Assembly (NCBI RefSeq): GCF_000178855.1
Contig: NZ_ADVG01000001.1
Location: 372,001-436,000 of the forward strand
DNA length: 64,000 nt
Direction of reading: 5' to 3'
DNA from: Ktedonobacter racemifer DSM 44963
Lineage (GTDB): Bacteria; Chloroflexota; Ktedonobacteria; Ktedonobacterales; Ktedonobacteraceae
The notes under the pieces are model-generated. The model was not told the DNA's origin. It saw only the letters and a program-made list of their open reading frames with translations, and searched no databases. Below are positions 17,761-27,045 of the stretch, piece by piece. The translations under genes were made by a program, and so were the position numbers. Every line of letters begins with the position of its first letter. The stretch's first letter is position 1.

Positions 17761-17804
17761 TCTACAAACTACCAGCGCATAGCCATGCGCTGGTAGTTTG
17801 TAGA
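17761..17804. repeat. Perfect 20-bp-stem hairpin
   Basis: Arms 17761-17780 (tctacaaactaccagcgcat) and 17785-17804 are exact complements around a 4-base loop. It lies 90 bp after the exonuclease gene. It lacks a T run, so it is either a cruciform/REP-like element or a non-canonical terminator. Confidence 0.7.
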
Positions 17805-17880
17805 CCATTGAGCTTCCTGCCGTTGCCGAGAGTTCCTTCAGGCAAGGGCGGTTACTGATCTGTCACCAGGGGCAGAGTAG

Positions 17881-18498
17881 TGTAAATTTCCTCTGAAAAC
17901 CTGGCACGAGAGACAAAAATCTCTCCCTCAGATCTGAACCTTCCGCGTCAATTGTTCAGATGATGTAAGAGTGCTTAGGCAGGGGTTGTCTTGGCTTAAG
18001 GCTGCAAGATGACCGTATTACCTAGGCGTTCCAATGGGCGAACGAGCCGTTGTTGAATCTTCTGTTTATTTGCGATGGAAAAGGAGTCAGTTCCTCTCTT
18101 ACAGCTCACCTCCATTGTGGGGACACGACTTCCAGAGATGTTCCTCCTGAAAACTGATTCGACGCTTGCTCTGAAAGATCACCAACAGGGCGTCTTTCCA
18201 CATGAGATTTTCCTCTACGTGCTTCCCTGATGGAAGCAACAATGAGTGGTTCTTCCAGACACCCGAAGACAGCTTCGTCTTCAAGCTTGACTGCCTTATT
18301 ATTTCCATCGTTTTTAGTATCGGGATCTTTCCTCCGTAGTGTACCAACTTCGTCCATCGAATTCTTTTTCATTCTGAATGGTGCACCTACGGTGCATGAC
18401 GCTTCGTCTGGAACTCCTGGATAGCAAGAGCTTTTTGTCGTCTCATCCTCAGTTCCATGCCGGGTGGTGCGGCTGCGACGCATGGTTTCTTTGAAATT
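17881..18498 (+). repeat. 618-bp direct repeat, copy B
   Basis: Near-identical to 14380-14997. Copy B is followed immediately by the leader and gene of an IS1182-type transposase, which is absent after copy A. Confidence 0.9.
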
Positions 18499-18615
18499 TG
18501 GGCCTGGCACTGATTTGATACTGCTGGCGAACCTTGGAGCAAGCGATCATACTGAAAGAGAGAAAGAAGCAAAGGAAGGAAAAAACGGCCAGGGAATGCC
18601 AGGAGGAAACAATCG

Positions 18616-19542
18616 ATGTCACTCAAACCGCAACCGATGGCACCAGTACCTCAAGAAACCGCCCGAGTTGCACGTGCAGCCTACCCCAAAGGAAATCTTT
18701 ACATGCAGATGCGCGATGTGTTGGGATGTATGTACATCGATGAAGCGTTTCAGGATCTTTTCCCTAAAGAAGGACAACCAGCTGAAGCTCCCTGGCGACT
18801 GGCCCTGGTCACAGTCATGCAATTTGTAGAGAATCTCTCTGATCGGCAAGCTGCCGATGCAGTGCGAGGGAGGATCGATTGGAAATATCTCCTGGGCCTC
18901 GATCTCACCGACGCTGGATTTGATGCCTCGGTGCTCTCTGAATTTCGCACGCGTCTTCTCGAGAAGCAGGCTGAACATCGCTTGCTTGAGAGCATGCTCA
19001 CGCTCTTTCAACAGAAAGGCTGGCTCAAAGCGCGTGGACGACAACGCACCGATTCTACCCATGTGCTCGCAAAGATTCGCGCGCTCAATCGGGTGCTCTG
19101 TGTGTGGGAAACGATGCGTGCTGCCCTCAACAGCCTGGCAGTGGCGGCTCCCGATTGGCTACGTGCTCATAGTCAGCCAGAATGGGTGGAACAGTATGGG
19201 CCTCGGAGTAAAGATTCGCGCTCGCCTGTGGGAGAAGCTGAACGAGTCGCTTTTGCTGAAGTAATCGGACAACAAGGGAGAGCATTGCTTGATGCCTTGT
19301 ATGATCCCATGGCTCCTCAGTGGCTCCGTCAGGTTCCAGCTGTCGATATCTTGCGAGAGGTCTGGATCCAAAATTACCAACGGATTGAAGAGAGAGTTCG
19401 TTGGCGTTCGTCTGACAATATTCCACCATCATCGCGTTACATCGGCTCTCCCTACGACGGAGACGCTCACTACAGTAAAAAGCGCAGCACGACGTGGGTG
19501 GGCTACGTGCGCCGCGTCGGTGCAGATGGAATTCCTGCCTGA
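18616..19542 (+). pseudogene. IS1182-family transposase, C-terminally truncated
   Basis: AGGAGG lies 6 bases before the ATG. The N-terminal domain (RQAADAVRGRIDWKYLLGLD, then FDASVLSEFRTRLL) and the first catalytic Asp (Asp146, RTDSTHVLAKIRAL) are clear. The text follows the family up to YDGDAHYSKKRSTTWVGY, then breaks to VRRVGADGIPA and a stop. About 200 residues with the other catalytic residues are missing, so it cannot transpose on its own. Confidence 0.85.
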
Positions 19543-19688
19543 GACAGGAGAGGTTGAGAGCAATAACCTCTAGGATGAGGACTTACTTAGAAGGGAAACC
19601 TGAAGAGAACAACAGCATGTCCATAAAGCGGAGGGCGGGAGAAGGTATCCATTTTGTATAAGCAACCATCACAAAGTATCATCATCTC

Positions 19689-19724
19689 TTGCATATCTCA
19701 AGCAGATAGAGTATACTTGGATGT
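19689..19724 (+). promoter_or_regulatory. Sigma70-type promoter of IS607 tnpA, probably leaderless
   Basis: TTGCAT at 19689-19694 and TATACT at 19712-19717 are separated by exactly 17 bp. Initiation about seven bases after the -10 box would fall at the tnpA ATG (19725), giving an mRNA with no leader. No Shine-Dalgarno site precedes that ATG, which agrees. Confidence 0.6.
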
Positions 19725-20333
19725 ATGAAGTTATCGAGTTATGCCAAGAAGATTGGGATCAGTTATAACAGCGCCTGGCGTATGTGGAAACGCGGCCAGA
19801 TTCCCGGCTATCAATTGCCCACCGGCACCGTGATCATTGATCCGCCAGAGCTTCGCTCGGTTCCGGTCCACGCCGTCGCTGTGTATGCTCGTGTTTCAAG
19901 CAGCGAAAACAAAGACAACCTGGAAAGGCAAGCCGAGCGGCTGGTGACCTGGTGCAATGCCCAAGGCTGGTCGGTCAGCAAAGTCGTCAAAGAGTGCGGC
20001 AGTGGCATCAACGATCAGCGGCCCAAGTTTCTGGCGCTGCTGGCAGATCCCAAAATCGGGCAGATCGTGGTTGAACACAAAGATCGCGCTTCTCGCTTTG
20101 GCGTGGCCTATATTCAGACCTTGTTGGCTATGCAAGGACGGAAACTGGTCATCGTCAACACCGCTGATATCGCCGACGATGATCTCATGGGCGATTTTAT
20201 CAGCATCATTCCCTCGTTTTGTGCTCGTCTTTATGGTCGCAGACAAGCCAAACGCAAGACGGAACAAGTGCTAGCGGCTTTGCAGCAGAATGGACCCGCT
20301 CGTGAGCAAGAAGCCCCAAAAAGCCTCGCTTGA
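19725..20333 (+). CDS. tnpA: IS607-family serine recombinase TnpA (complete)
   Basis: 202 residues. The N-terminal MerR-like helix-turn-helix (MKLSSYAKKIGISYNSAWRM) recognises element ends. The catalytic domain carries the nucleophilic Ser in YARVSSSENK and the Arg/Asp-rich core (VVEHKDRASRFGVAYIQTLL). This order (DNA-binding first, catalytic second) is specific to the IS607 branch of serine recombinases. Near-identical to the truncated copy at 2-550. Starts without a ribosome site, consistent with the leaderless promoter upstream. Overlaps tnpB by 44 bp. Confidence 0.95.
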   Translation: MKLSSYAKKIGISYNSAWRMWKRGQIPGYQLPTGTVIIDPPELRSVPVHAVAVYARVSSSENKDNLERQAERLVTWCNAQGWSVSKVVKECGSGINDQRPKFLALLADPKIGQIVVEHKDRASRFGVAYIQTLLAMQGRKLVIVNTADIADDDLMGDFISIIPSFCARLYGRRQAKRKTEQVLAALQQNGPAREQEAPKSLA

Positions 20334-21759
20334 TGAGAAAAAAAAGCGCAAGCGCAAAAAGAAGACGAAGCAGACCATCACTCGAGCGGTGACCCATATC
20401 CGTCTCATTGAGGCCAATCCTGGCAAACTTGAGGCGCTCGATCAGCTTGTGGCGGTTTACTTGCCGCTGTGCCAACAGTACACCACCCTGTTTTGCGAGG
20501 CCGAGACAAGCCCGGACAAGTACCAAGAAACCGTCTTCAAAACCGATCTTTCCGACCGCTTGCATCGAGTGACAATACAGCAAGCCGCAGGCATTGCCAA
20601 AAGCTTTCGCACGAATCGAGCGAACGCCTATCAGGCATACCTGGAAGATGTGGCTGATTACGCTCAGGCCAAGGCCAAAGCTCAGGCGGAAGGCCGGATG
20701 TCCGCCTTCAAACGCCGCGAACCGACCTGGACCGAATGGGATCTCCCTGTGCTGCGTGTGCCAGTCATCCAAGCCAATGTCAACGTGGTGGTGCTCGAGA
20801 AGTCGGAGGACTCCACGTTCGACTACTGGCTGCGCGTGTCCACCTTAGATGTCGGGAATCCGCTTCGAGTCCCAGTCAAACTCGCCTCCTATCACAAACG
20901 AGCACTCGAAGGCCGCACGCTCAATGCATCCACAACACTTCACAAGCGCAATGGAGTCTGGTGGCTGACGCTCTCCTTTGACGAGGACGTTCCTCTTCAA
21001 ACCAAGCCTGACGCCCCTACAGTAGGCGTCGATGTGGGCATTGCCCATTTCCTCACGACCTCCACCAATAAAGCGTATGGCAGTTTTCATGGCAAGATGG
21101 CCCGACAGCACAAGCACGATCGGGAAAAGCGTCGCCGCAAGGCGAAACTGCGAGCCTGTCTGGAAAAGAAAGGCGTCCCAAAGGGCAAGCTTCCTTCGAC
21201 AAGTTCTGAAACGTCGCAACGCTTGAGCCGTCACGTCAAGCAAGAGATCAACCGGGCGGTCAATGCGTTGGTCAAAGATCATCGAGATGCCAGACTCATT
21301 TATGAGGACCTCAATGTGGCCTCGATGCGCTTCAAAGCAAGGGTGATGAACAGTTATCTGTATGCTTCTCACCTGGGGCATATCCCAGAGCAGCTGGCCT
21401 GGGCCGCCGCCAAACAGGGCATGGCAGCCCACACGGTCCGAGCCGCCTATTCCTCTCAGGAATGCCCCCGCTGCCATTATGTCGATCGCGCTAATCGGCC
21501 GAACCAGAAAACCTTCAAGTGCCTGGTCTGTGGTTACGCAGACCAGGCCGACCGCAAAGCCGCACAGACGCTCGCGGGACGCTGGGGGGATCGGAAACTG
21601 GCGGCATGTCGCTCGACCTCGGAGGTCAAGGCGCTCCTCATGACGCGGCATGAAGCGTGGAAACAGCAGAATCAGCAGAGGATCCAGGATGCCGGGCCTC
21701 CCGTCCAGTTGAGCTTCTGGGATCCCCCAGAGATGTTCCTGGAATCATCTCACGAGTGA
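20290..21759 (+). CDS. tnpB: IS607 TnpB RNA-guided endonuclease (second copy)
   Basis: 489 residues, almost identical to 507-1970 but with canonical zinc-finger pairs (CPRC and CLVC) and an extra Lys-Ala from a 6-bp duplication in AQAKAKAQAEG. The RuvC triad is visible: Asp248 (VGVDVGIAHF), Glu near 339 (IYEDLNVAS) and Asp near 421 (ADQADRKAAQ). The whole element with tnpA, tnpB and the hairpin array appears functional. Confidence 0.95.
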   Translation: MDPLVSKKPQKASLDEKKKRKRKKKTKQTITRAVTHIRLIEANPGKLEALDQLVAVYLPLCQQYTTLFCEAETSPDKYQETVFKTDLSDRLHRVTIQQAAGIAKSFRTNRANAYQAYLEDVADYAQAKAKAQAEGRMSAFKRREPTWTEWDLPVLRVPVIQANVNVVVLEKSEDSTFDYWLRVSTLDVGNPLRVPVKLASYHKRALEGRTLNASTTLHKRNGVWWLTLSFDEDVPLQTKPDAPTVGVDVGIAHFLTTSTNKAYGSFHGKMARQHKHDREKRRRKAKLRACLEKKGVPKGKLPSTSSETSQRLSRHVKQEINRAVNALVKDHRDARLIYEDLNVASMRFKARVMNSYLYASHLGHIPEQLAWAAAKQGMAAHTVRAAYSSQECPRCHYVDRANRPNQKTFKCLVCGYADQADRKAAQTLAGRWGDRKLAACRSTSEVKALLMTRHEAWKQQNQQRIQDAGPPVQLSFWDPPEMFLESSHE

Positions 21760-21894
21760 ACATCTCTCAGTAGAGAGAGGTGCATAGGATGCTCGTAGTG
21801 CATCCTCCCGCCTAGTCCGCTGTTTGGTAAACAGGCGTAGGTTAAAGTGAGAAGGATAATCATTGCAATAGATGGTTATGCTTTGATCAACTAT
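21760..21894 (+). ncRNA. Candidate omega-RNA of the second IS607 copy
   Basis: Same three-hairpin array as 1971-2105 with a single substitution just after the stop. The shared sequence ends at 21894. The adjacent bases, which would serve as guide, are gtatgtcgtcgctctgc and thus differ from copy one. Confidence 0.6.
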
Positions 21895-21918
21895 GTATGT
21901 CGTCGCTCTGCAAGTCCT

Positions 21919-22300
21919 GTGCGCATGGTTAGACTGGGACTGTCGAACCTGAGTTCCGCACGATACCGCCCATATCCATCACACCATACCTTAAGTGGTG
22001 ACGCTGGAATACACATCAGTTGTAGCCGGATGTGGAAGGCTCTCTCCAGCGAATGGCAGGCAAGGAGCCTGAGAAGGAACAGAAGGGAACCTACACGCAC
22101 TCAACGTTTCATCTGTGCAAAAGCGGGATGGCCTACAAGTGGCGACACTCAAGGTCACGGAACCCCCATACTAGCTGAACGAGGACAAAGAGGTCCCTCA
22201 TCAGTGAAGGGGCAGCTCATGAAAATGAGCCAGAGCACGCCAGGTGATAGCGGCGTGCAGGGTAGGTATCGTGAAGTTCTCACACGGAAAGGTATGCGAA
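21919..22300 (+). other. Group II intron RNA, 5' domains
   Basis: The sequence starts gtgcgcatgg, matching the GUGYG 5' end of group II introns, 25 bp after the IS607 right end. The 380 bp to the reverse transcriptase ATG are free of long frames and rich in short complementary blocks, as expected for domains I to III. The 3' domains V and VI are lost with the rest of the intron. The 5' boundary is inferred from the consensus only. Confidence 0.55.
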
Positions 22301-23090
22301 ATGCAGAGCACCGAAACGTATCTGGGACTTCTTCAAGAGCGAGGCAAACGAGGTCTGCCGCTCAAGCGCGTCTATCGACAACTGTTTAACCCTAACTTGT
22401 ATCTCTCCGCGTATGGCAAAATCTACAGGAATGCTGGCGCATTAACGCCTGGCGTCACCGACGAAACAGCAGATGGCATGTCGCTGGCAAAAATTGCTAC
22501 CATCATCGAGGCACTACGCACCGAACGGTATCAATGGCAACCAGCGCGACGGACGTACATAGCCAAGCGGAACGGCAAAAGGCGTCCATTAGGCCTGCCA
22601 GTCTGGTCGGATAAGGTGCTAGCGGAGGTCATCCGTATGATATTGGATGCCTACTTTGATGTCCAATTCAGCGAACACTCACATGGTTTTCGCGCGAAAC
22701 GAGGATGCCACACAGCCCTACAAGACATCTACCACACATGGGGAGGCACAACGTGGATCATTGAGGGCGACATAGCTGACTGTTTTGGAACACTCTCGCA
22801 CGAATTGCTCCTCGCAACACTTGGTGAGAAGATCCAGGACGGCCGGTTTCTCCACCTCATGAAAAAGCTCCTCGATGCAGGATATTTGGAGGACTGGAAG
22901 TTTAATCAAACGCTGAGCGGGGTTCTGCAAGGCTCGATTGTCAGTCCTGTTCTCAGCAATATTCTGCTCGATAAATTGGATCGGTTCGTCGAAACCGTGC
23001 TCATTCCTCAATACACAAGGGGTGTCAAACGCAAGCTCAACAAGGAATATATTCAGTTGATGAGCCGAGCACAGAGAAGGTTCAAGAAAG
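22301..23090 (+). pseudogene. ltrA: Group II intron reverse transcriptase, 5' part
   Basis: Starts MQSTETYLGLLQERGKRGLP with GGAAAGG upstream, the usual opening of this RT class. RT motifs 0 to 4 follow: GVTDETADGMSLAKI, RRPLGLPVWSDKVLAEV, EGDIADCFGTLSH (catalytic Asp) and LSGVLQGSIVSPVLSNILLD. At RRFKK (23090) the gene is interrupted by an IS110 element. The text resumes at 24811. The YADD active-site box is never reached, so the enzyme is dead. Confidence 0.88.
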
Positions 23091-23343
23091 ACTCTCTATG
23101 TCAAGCCCTAAAATGACCAATTTGGAATGAGAGGGAAAAGAGGCCATGATGCAAAGGAAAGGAACAGCTTCAATCTGGCATGAGAAAGTCTACCATGCCG
23201 CGTCAGCCTGTCAAGCCGCTTCGCTTTCCTTGACAGCCCGCCGCTTGCATGGTGAAAAAAAGGTATGCCAGATTGAAAGGCAAAAAACAGGCGGCTGTTT
23301 TGCCTCTTGGCGATCCCGGCTGATCCAGCAGAATCCTCAGTGC

Positions 23344-24559
23344 TCAAGCAGCACGAGGCGCATGCTCACGTTTGGCGCACTCAAAGATGATGGCTTGATA
23401 CTCCTCTCGCTTGAGCCACAGCGCGAAGAGAATGCGCACCCATACATTGGAAAGTGCTCTCACCGCGACACTATGACTTTTGCCTTCTGCCCGTTTGCGT
23501 TGATAGTAGTCCATGGCCCAGGCTTCGGTGTGCGTACTTTGCCAGGCAAACTGATGCAGCGCATTGCGCAAGGGTTTGATACAGGCATACCGTCGATGAG
23601 GTTTGGCATAGTTGCCACTTTCATAGGGCACAGGCGAAGTACCTGCCAATGCCTGCAAGCTGCTCGCATCTCGGTAACGAGAACGATCATCTCCCAATTC
23701 TGCCAACAGTCGAGGAGCAAGGCGTTTGCCCGCACGAGGCAAGGTGCGAAACAGATGACTGTCAGCATGGGTCAAAAAAAGGCGCTCGATCTCCTGATCG
23801 TAGGCAGCAACCTCTTCCAGCACTGGCAAGAGCTGTCGGATCAAGGCCAGCATCAAGCGCGACGCGCGTGCGGGTCGTCACTGCATCCGCAGTCAGATGC
23901 GGTTGATGCAGTTGCTCCACGATCCACATCCCGGTCTGCTCGGCCGTTGGATGCCTACTTTCCTTCAGCACAGCAGCTATGTCCTGCGACGTCGCCTCCA
24001 TCGCTGCCGTTGGGGTAGGATAGCGTTGCAAAAAGTGCAAGGTCGAAGGTTGTTGGACTTTGCCAAAGAGATGCAACACGACCGGATAGTAGGCTTTGAG
24101 GCACGCCGTCAGTTGATTGACCAGGCGCGTTTGCATCTGGATCAAGCCATCTTGATCCCGTGTCAACGCTTTCAGTTCGGCAATCAGTGGGCTATCAGGT
24201 TCCAGCCGTCGCAGGTCTGCGATCTCCGAACGACCATGTTTTGCCAGCAGATAGGCATCAATCTGGTCCGTTTTGGCTCCCGATGCCGAGCGTTTGCGAT
24301 CCACCGTTTTGGGGTTCACCGGATAGACGGCGAAACCCGCTTCCAACAAGTTCGTAATCAACAATCCGCGATTGGTTTCGACAATGCACGCCAGCTCCGC
24401 CTTGTGCTCTTGACCACAGATGGCGGTCAGTCGGCTGGTCAATTCGTCGAGTCCTTTCGGGGTGTGCATGATGCGAAACGAGGTGAGCCGATGCCCCATC
24501 TCGTCAAGGACGACGATGTCGTGATGGCTATCCGCCCAATCGACACCTGCATACCACAT
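23344..24559 (-). pseudogene. IS110-family transposase (DEDD), frameshifted
   Basis: The N-terminal RuvC-like domain reads WYAGVDWADSHHDIVVLDE with Asp7, then IVETNRGLLI and SGAKTDQIDAYLLAKHGRSE, the DEDD residues of the family. The C-terminal Transposase_20 domain (RTLPRAGKRLAPRLLAELGD, and LAGTSPVPYESGN with the Ser site) lies in another frame. The switch is near 23860 around acgcgcgtcgcgctt; a one-base shift restores a continuous protein of about 400 residues. Confidence 0.85.
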
Positions 24560-24808
24560 ACATCAAGTCCTCCTCGTTGGAGATACTGGTTCCTGGAAGG
24601 GCGCAGTCCTTTTACTGTGGTGCTCGAAGCACGACTCTCCAATGAGTGCTTTGCCAGGAACGATGGAAAGCGAAGCACGATCTTTCTTAATCGGTCGAGC
24701 CGCATGGACAAACTAGGCTTTCGCTTTCCAGATTTGACTGTTCATATGAGCAAGTGTACTGCTTGCTCCGGCCCTTTGTCGAGAGGGCTTGTTTCTAGTT
24801 TACTGTAA
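24560..24808 (-). ncRNA. Region expected to encode an IS110 bridge RNA
   Basis: In the IS110 group the non-coding DNA upstream of the transposase gene encodes a structured bridge RNA that pairs with donor and target DNA. This 249-bp stretch holds that position and has no reading frame. It contains complementary blocks such as ttggagatactggttcctgg with ctccaatgag...ccaggaac. Assignment rests on position and family knowledge. Confidence 0.4.
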
Positions 24809-24810
24809 AA

Positions 24811-24903
24811 GGACAGACGGAGGCTGCCCAAGGCTTGCGAAAACAAGCCCAGCAACTTCCTGCATATGACACCTACGATCCTAACTATCGACGGCTCAAG
24901 TAC
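24811..24903 (+). pseudogene. ltrA: Group II intron reverse transcriptase, continuation after IS110
   Basis: Reads GQTEAAQGLRKQAQQLPAYD then TYDPNYRRLKY, the segment that normally precedes RYADDF in these RTs. It stops being RT-like at 24903, immediately before the catalytic box, where a lanthipeptide synthetase fragment begins. This is a deletion or recombination junction, separate from the IS110 insertion. Confidence 0.75.
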
Positions 24904-25321
24904 TGTAGGTGTGCCAGGCATCGCTCTTGGTAGGATCGCGTCACTTCAACATATCGATGACGCAATGATCCGCGAGGAGATTGAAGTGGCATTGCAAACA
25001 ACCATTACTGAAGGCTTTGAGTTCAATCATGAACATAGTTGGTCAAATCACTCACTTTACCACGGTGATTGTGGCAACCTGGAGACAGTATTGTTGGCGA
25101 CGTGCAGGCTCGATACTGGAAAATACCGTGAACATCTAGAGCATCTTACCGCGCAACTCCTTGGCAGTATCGGTATGCACGGATGGAGCATGGGAGTGCC
25201 ACTAAACGTCGAGACCCCTGGACTTATGATGGGACTGTCAGGCATAGGCTACGAATTACTGCGCCTTGCAGAACCAGAACGTGTGCCATCTGTGCTTCTC
25301 CTGGCACCTCCTGTTGTTTGA
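24893..25321 (+). pseudogene. C-terminal fragment of a LanM-type lanthipeptide synthetase
   Basis: About 140 residues match the LanC-like cyclase end of LanM: VGVPGIALGRIASL, DDAMIREEIEVALQTT, HSLYHGDCGNLETVLLA and ending GLMMGLSGIGYELLRLAEP plus ERVPSVLLLAPPVV. In the family the two zinc-site blocks read WCHGAPGI and LCHGDxGN. Here they are STVGVPGI and LYHGDCGN, so two zinc-ligand Cys and one His are gone. The dehydratase domain is absent. It is a dead remnant joined to the intron RT. Confidence 0.75.
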
Positions 25322-25408
25322 TCAGTGCCCTGACTTCCACATGGGTTCCTTCTCGCTGAAAAGCGCCAAATCACACCGGGTAAGTCACCAGACCCCACGG
25401 CTAAAGCC

Positions 25409-25534
25409 CTGTCTTTTACCCACATTTTACAATTGATATCCTGTGTGAGCTTGGAAACGCTGTTGATGTGCTTTCCTTTTCAATGGAAAAGGTCTGTGCT
25501 CAAGCTCACTTTGTAAAATGTGGGTAAGAATCAG
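25409..25534. mobile_element. MITE with IS50/Tn5-like termini
   Basis: The left end ctgtcttttacccacatttt and the right end (read inward) ctgattcttacccacatttt share 17 inner bases as an inverted repeat, ending ttttacaa. The CTGxCTCTTAxxCACA pattern resembles IS50 outside ends. No gene inside 126 bp. A related but distinct element lies at 47643-47801. Confidence 0.6.
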
Positions 25535-25580
25535 GCATGAATGCGGGGGTCTCCTGCCTCGATTTGATGACCCAAAAGCT

Positions 25581-25633
25581 TGCCCGATTTTGCCCTCAAA
25601 CATGAGCACTTGCCCCCAATCATGAGCATTGGC
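25581..25633. repeat. Tandem gagcac-type repeats
   Basis: The units gccctcaaacatgagcactt and gcccccaatcatgagcattg follow each other directly. Similar tandem units occur at 6031-6092 (and its inverted copy) and 31653-31712. Multiple terminal repeats of this kind are typical of IS21-family ends; no istA/istB gene is present. Confidence 0.5.
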
Positions 25634-25639
25634 GTGAAT

Positions 25640-26060
25640 ATGCCTGGGCAAACCACTCTGCATCTGGCTTCTTCCATCGATATCTTGTAAATTGGTACTC
25701 TTTGAGAAGAGCAGAATGATCTGTGGAACCTGTTGTGACCGGAAATCACTCCAGTATGCAGGCATCCTCTTGCGCCCTCCGCTCCCTTGCCTGGTAGTAA
25801 ATCGGGCCAAACTCCTGCGGATTTTTGGGTGAAACGAAGGAAATCGGCGTGAAACCGAGGAATAGATCATTCGAGATCTGGAGAAACCGCTCCAGAGGCG
25901 GATGGTCTCGCACCGTTCTTGTAAATTCAGGAGGTCAGCCCAGAGCGCATCTCGCACGAAACCATCATCAGCCCGAAACCTAGCCAGATGAGTCTTGACA
26001 TATATGCGCAGTATCCGTTGCAAAAACCTTGTGTGCGGTCGCTACATTGGGTAGGATTAC
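25640..26060. other. No recognised gene
   Basis: A minus-strand frame of up to 198 codons crosses this area and the MITE. Its text (for example RSLARFTTRQGSGGRKRMPA) matches nothing I know and it passes through repeat sequence. I regard it as unsupported. Confidence 0.3.
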
Positions 26061-26720
26061 TTGGTCAATACGGAAATACTGTTTGAAAGGTATGGTACGA
26101 CAAACGTGGCAAATCAGTTTGGGCCAAGGCAGCCGTGGCAACCAGCGGAAGTTGCCAAATTCTTTTCCACGCTCACGGTTCCCTGGTGGATCGCTGGCGG
26201 ATGGGCACTCGATCTCTTTCTCGGAGTTCAAACACGAGAGCATGAGGATATCGATATCCTCTTTCTGCGTCGAGATCAGCACGAGATCCGTGCGCAGTTT
26301 CAGGGATGGGATGTTCAAGAAGCGCATCCGGAACTGTTACCCAGTTCGTGGCCTTTCCAAGAATGGAAACAAGACATGCCTCTCTCTGCTTCGGTCCATG
26401 ATATTTGGTGTCGTCCGCACGAGAGTGATCCCTGGGCACTCCAATTGATGGTCATAGACACCGACCATAACCAATGGATTTCTCGTCGCACGGCACAGAT
26501 CCGTGGTTCTCTCTCTACTCTGGGATCGGTAACCAAGGATGGCATTCCCTATCTTGCTCCAGAAATTCAGTTGTTCTACAAAGCCAAGGGGCTGCGCCCT
26601 AAGGACGAGGTGGATTTCGCCAGAACACTCCCCGCTCTTGATGGAAAGCGTCGAGAATGGTTGGCTCAGTCCCTTGCTCTCGTCCATCCTGGACATGCAT
26701 GGCTGACGAAACTCACATAG
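26061..26720 (+). CDS. Nucleotidyltransferase, aminoglycoside/lincosamide-type
   Basis: 219 residues from a TTG at 26061; a GTG at 26106 is an alternative. The nucleotidyltransferase core is clear: WWIAGGWALDLFLG then REHEDIDILFLR, giving GGW and the metal-binding Asp pair in DIDI. The C-terminal segment (PYLAPEIQLFYKAKGLRPKD, LPALDGKRREWLAQSL, HPGHAW) is as in the AadB/LinA-like resistance enzymes and many unstudied relatives. It may adenylylate a small molecule or antibiotic; the substrate cannot be read. It lies between the lanthipeptide remnant and the ABC operon. Confidence 0.8.
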   Translation: MVNTEILFERYGTTNVANQFGPRQPWQPAEVAKFFSTLTVPWWIAGGWALDLFLGVQTREHEDIDILFLRRDQHEIRAQFQGWDVQEAHPELLPSSWPFQEWKQDMPLSASVHDIWCRPHESDPWALQLMVIDTDHNQWISRRTAQIRGSLSTLGSVTKDGIPYLAPEIQLFYKAKGLRPKDEVDFARTLPALDGKRREWLAQSLALVHPGHAWLTKLT

Positions 26721-26804
26721 AGGTAGAGCAGGAGAGACTCCCGCATGACAGGCTTGTCCGTAGATGTACACTCCCACTCGGCTCGCCTCATTTCCTTGCA
26801 CTCC

Positions 26805-26886
26805 TAGGCCCTTGAGTATTAACGGACCGGAATACCACGCTAAGCGCTTAGCGTGGTATTCCGGTCCGTTAATACTCAAGGGCCTA
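26805..26886. repeat. 82-bp perfect palindrome with no spacer
   Basis: The left arm begins taggcccttgagtattaacg and ends at the centre (aagc|gctt at 26845/26846). Every one of 41 positions pairs. It lies between the nucleotidyltransferase gene and the ABC operon. Confidence 0.9.
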
Positions 26887-27045
26887 TGTATGGGAGGGCG
26901 AAGTTCGATTTCCTGCGAATACGGGTGTTGTGTGCAGCATGATGCTTTTCCGGAAATTAAGCCAGATCTCTTTGGCCTCACAAGATCAGTCGCCGGGAAG
27001 AGCGTTCTCCGCTTTCATTGTTGGGCTTACCACTAACTTTGCGTC

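Larger units (their letters stand above)
23091..24810 (-). mobile_element. IS110-family element inserted in the intron RT gene
   Basis: Boundaries come from the interrupted reading frame. Left of 23090 it reads RRFKK and right of 24811 it reads GQTEAAQGLRKQAQQ, which join exactly in frame. The element is about 1.72 kb, has no obvious terminal inverted repeats or target duplication (normal for IS110), one transposase gene on the minus strand, and about 250 bp of non-coding DNA at each end. Confidence 0.75.

Noticed and set aside
17761..17804. tRNA or structured RNA gene
   Set aside because: A simple perfect hairpin without cloverleaf features; no tRNA was found in the window.
20845..21651. 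268-codon minus-strand frames opposite both tnpB genes
   Set aside because: Occur identically in both copies only because tnpB is duplicated; the sense strand has the RuvC and zinc motifs.
25427..26023. 198-codon minus-strand frame
   Set aside because: Passes through a MITE and a tandem-repeat cluster and has no recognisable motif or ribosome site.
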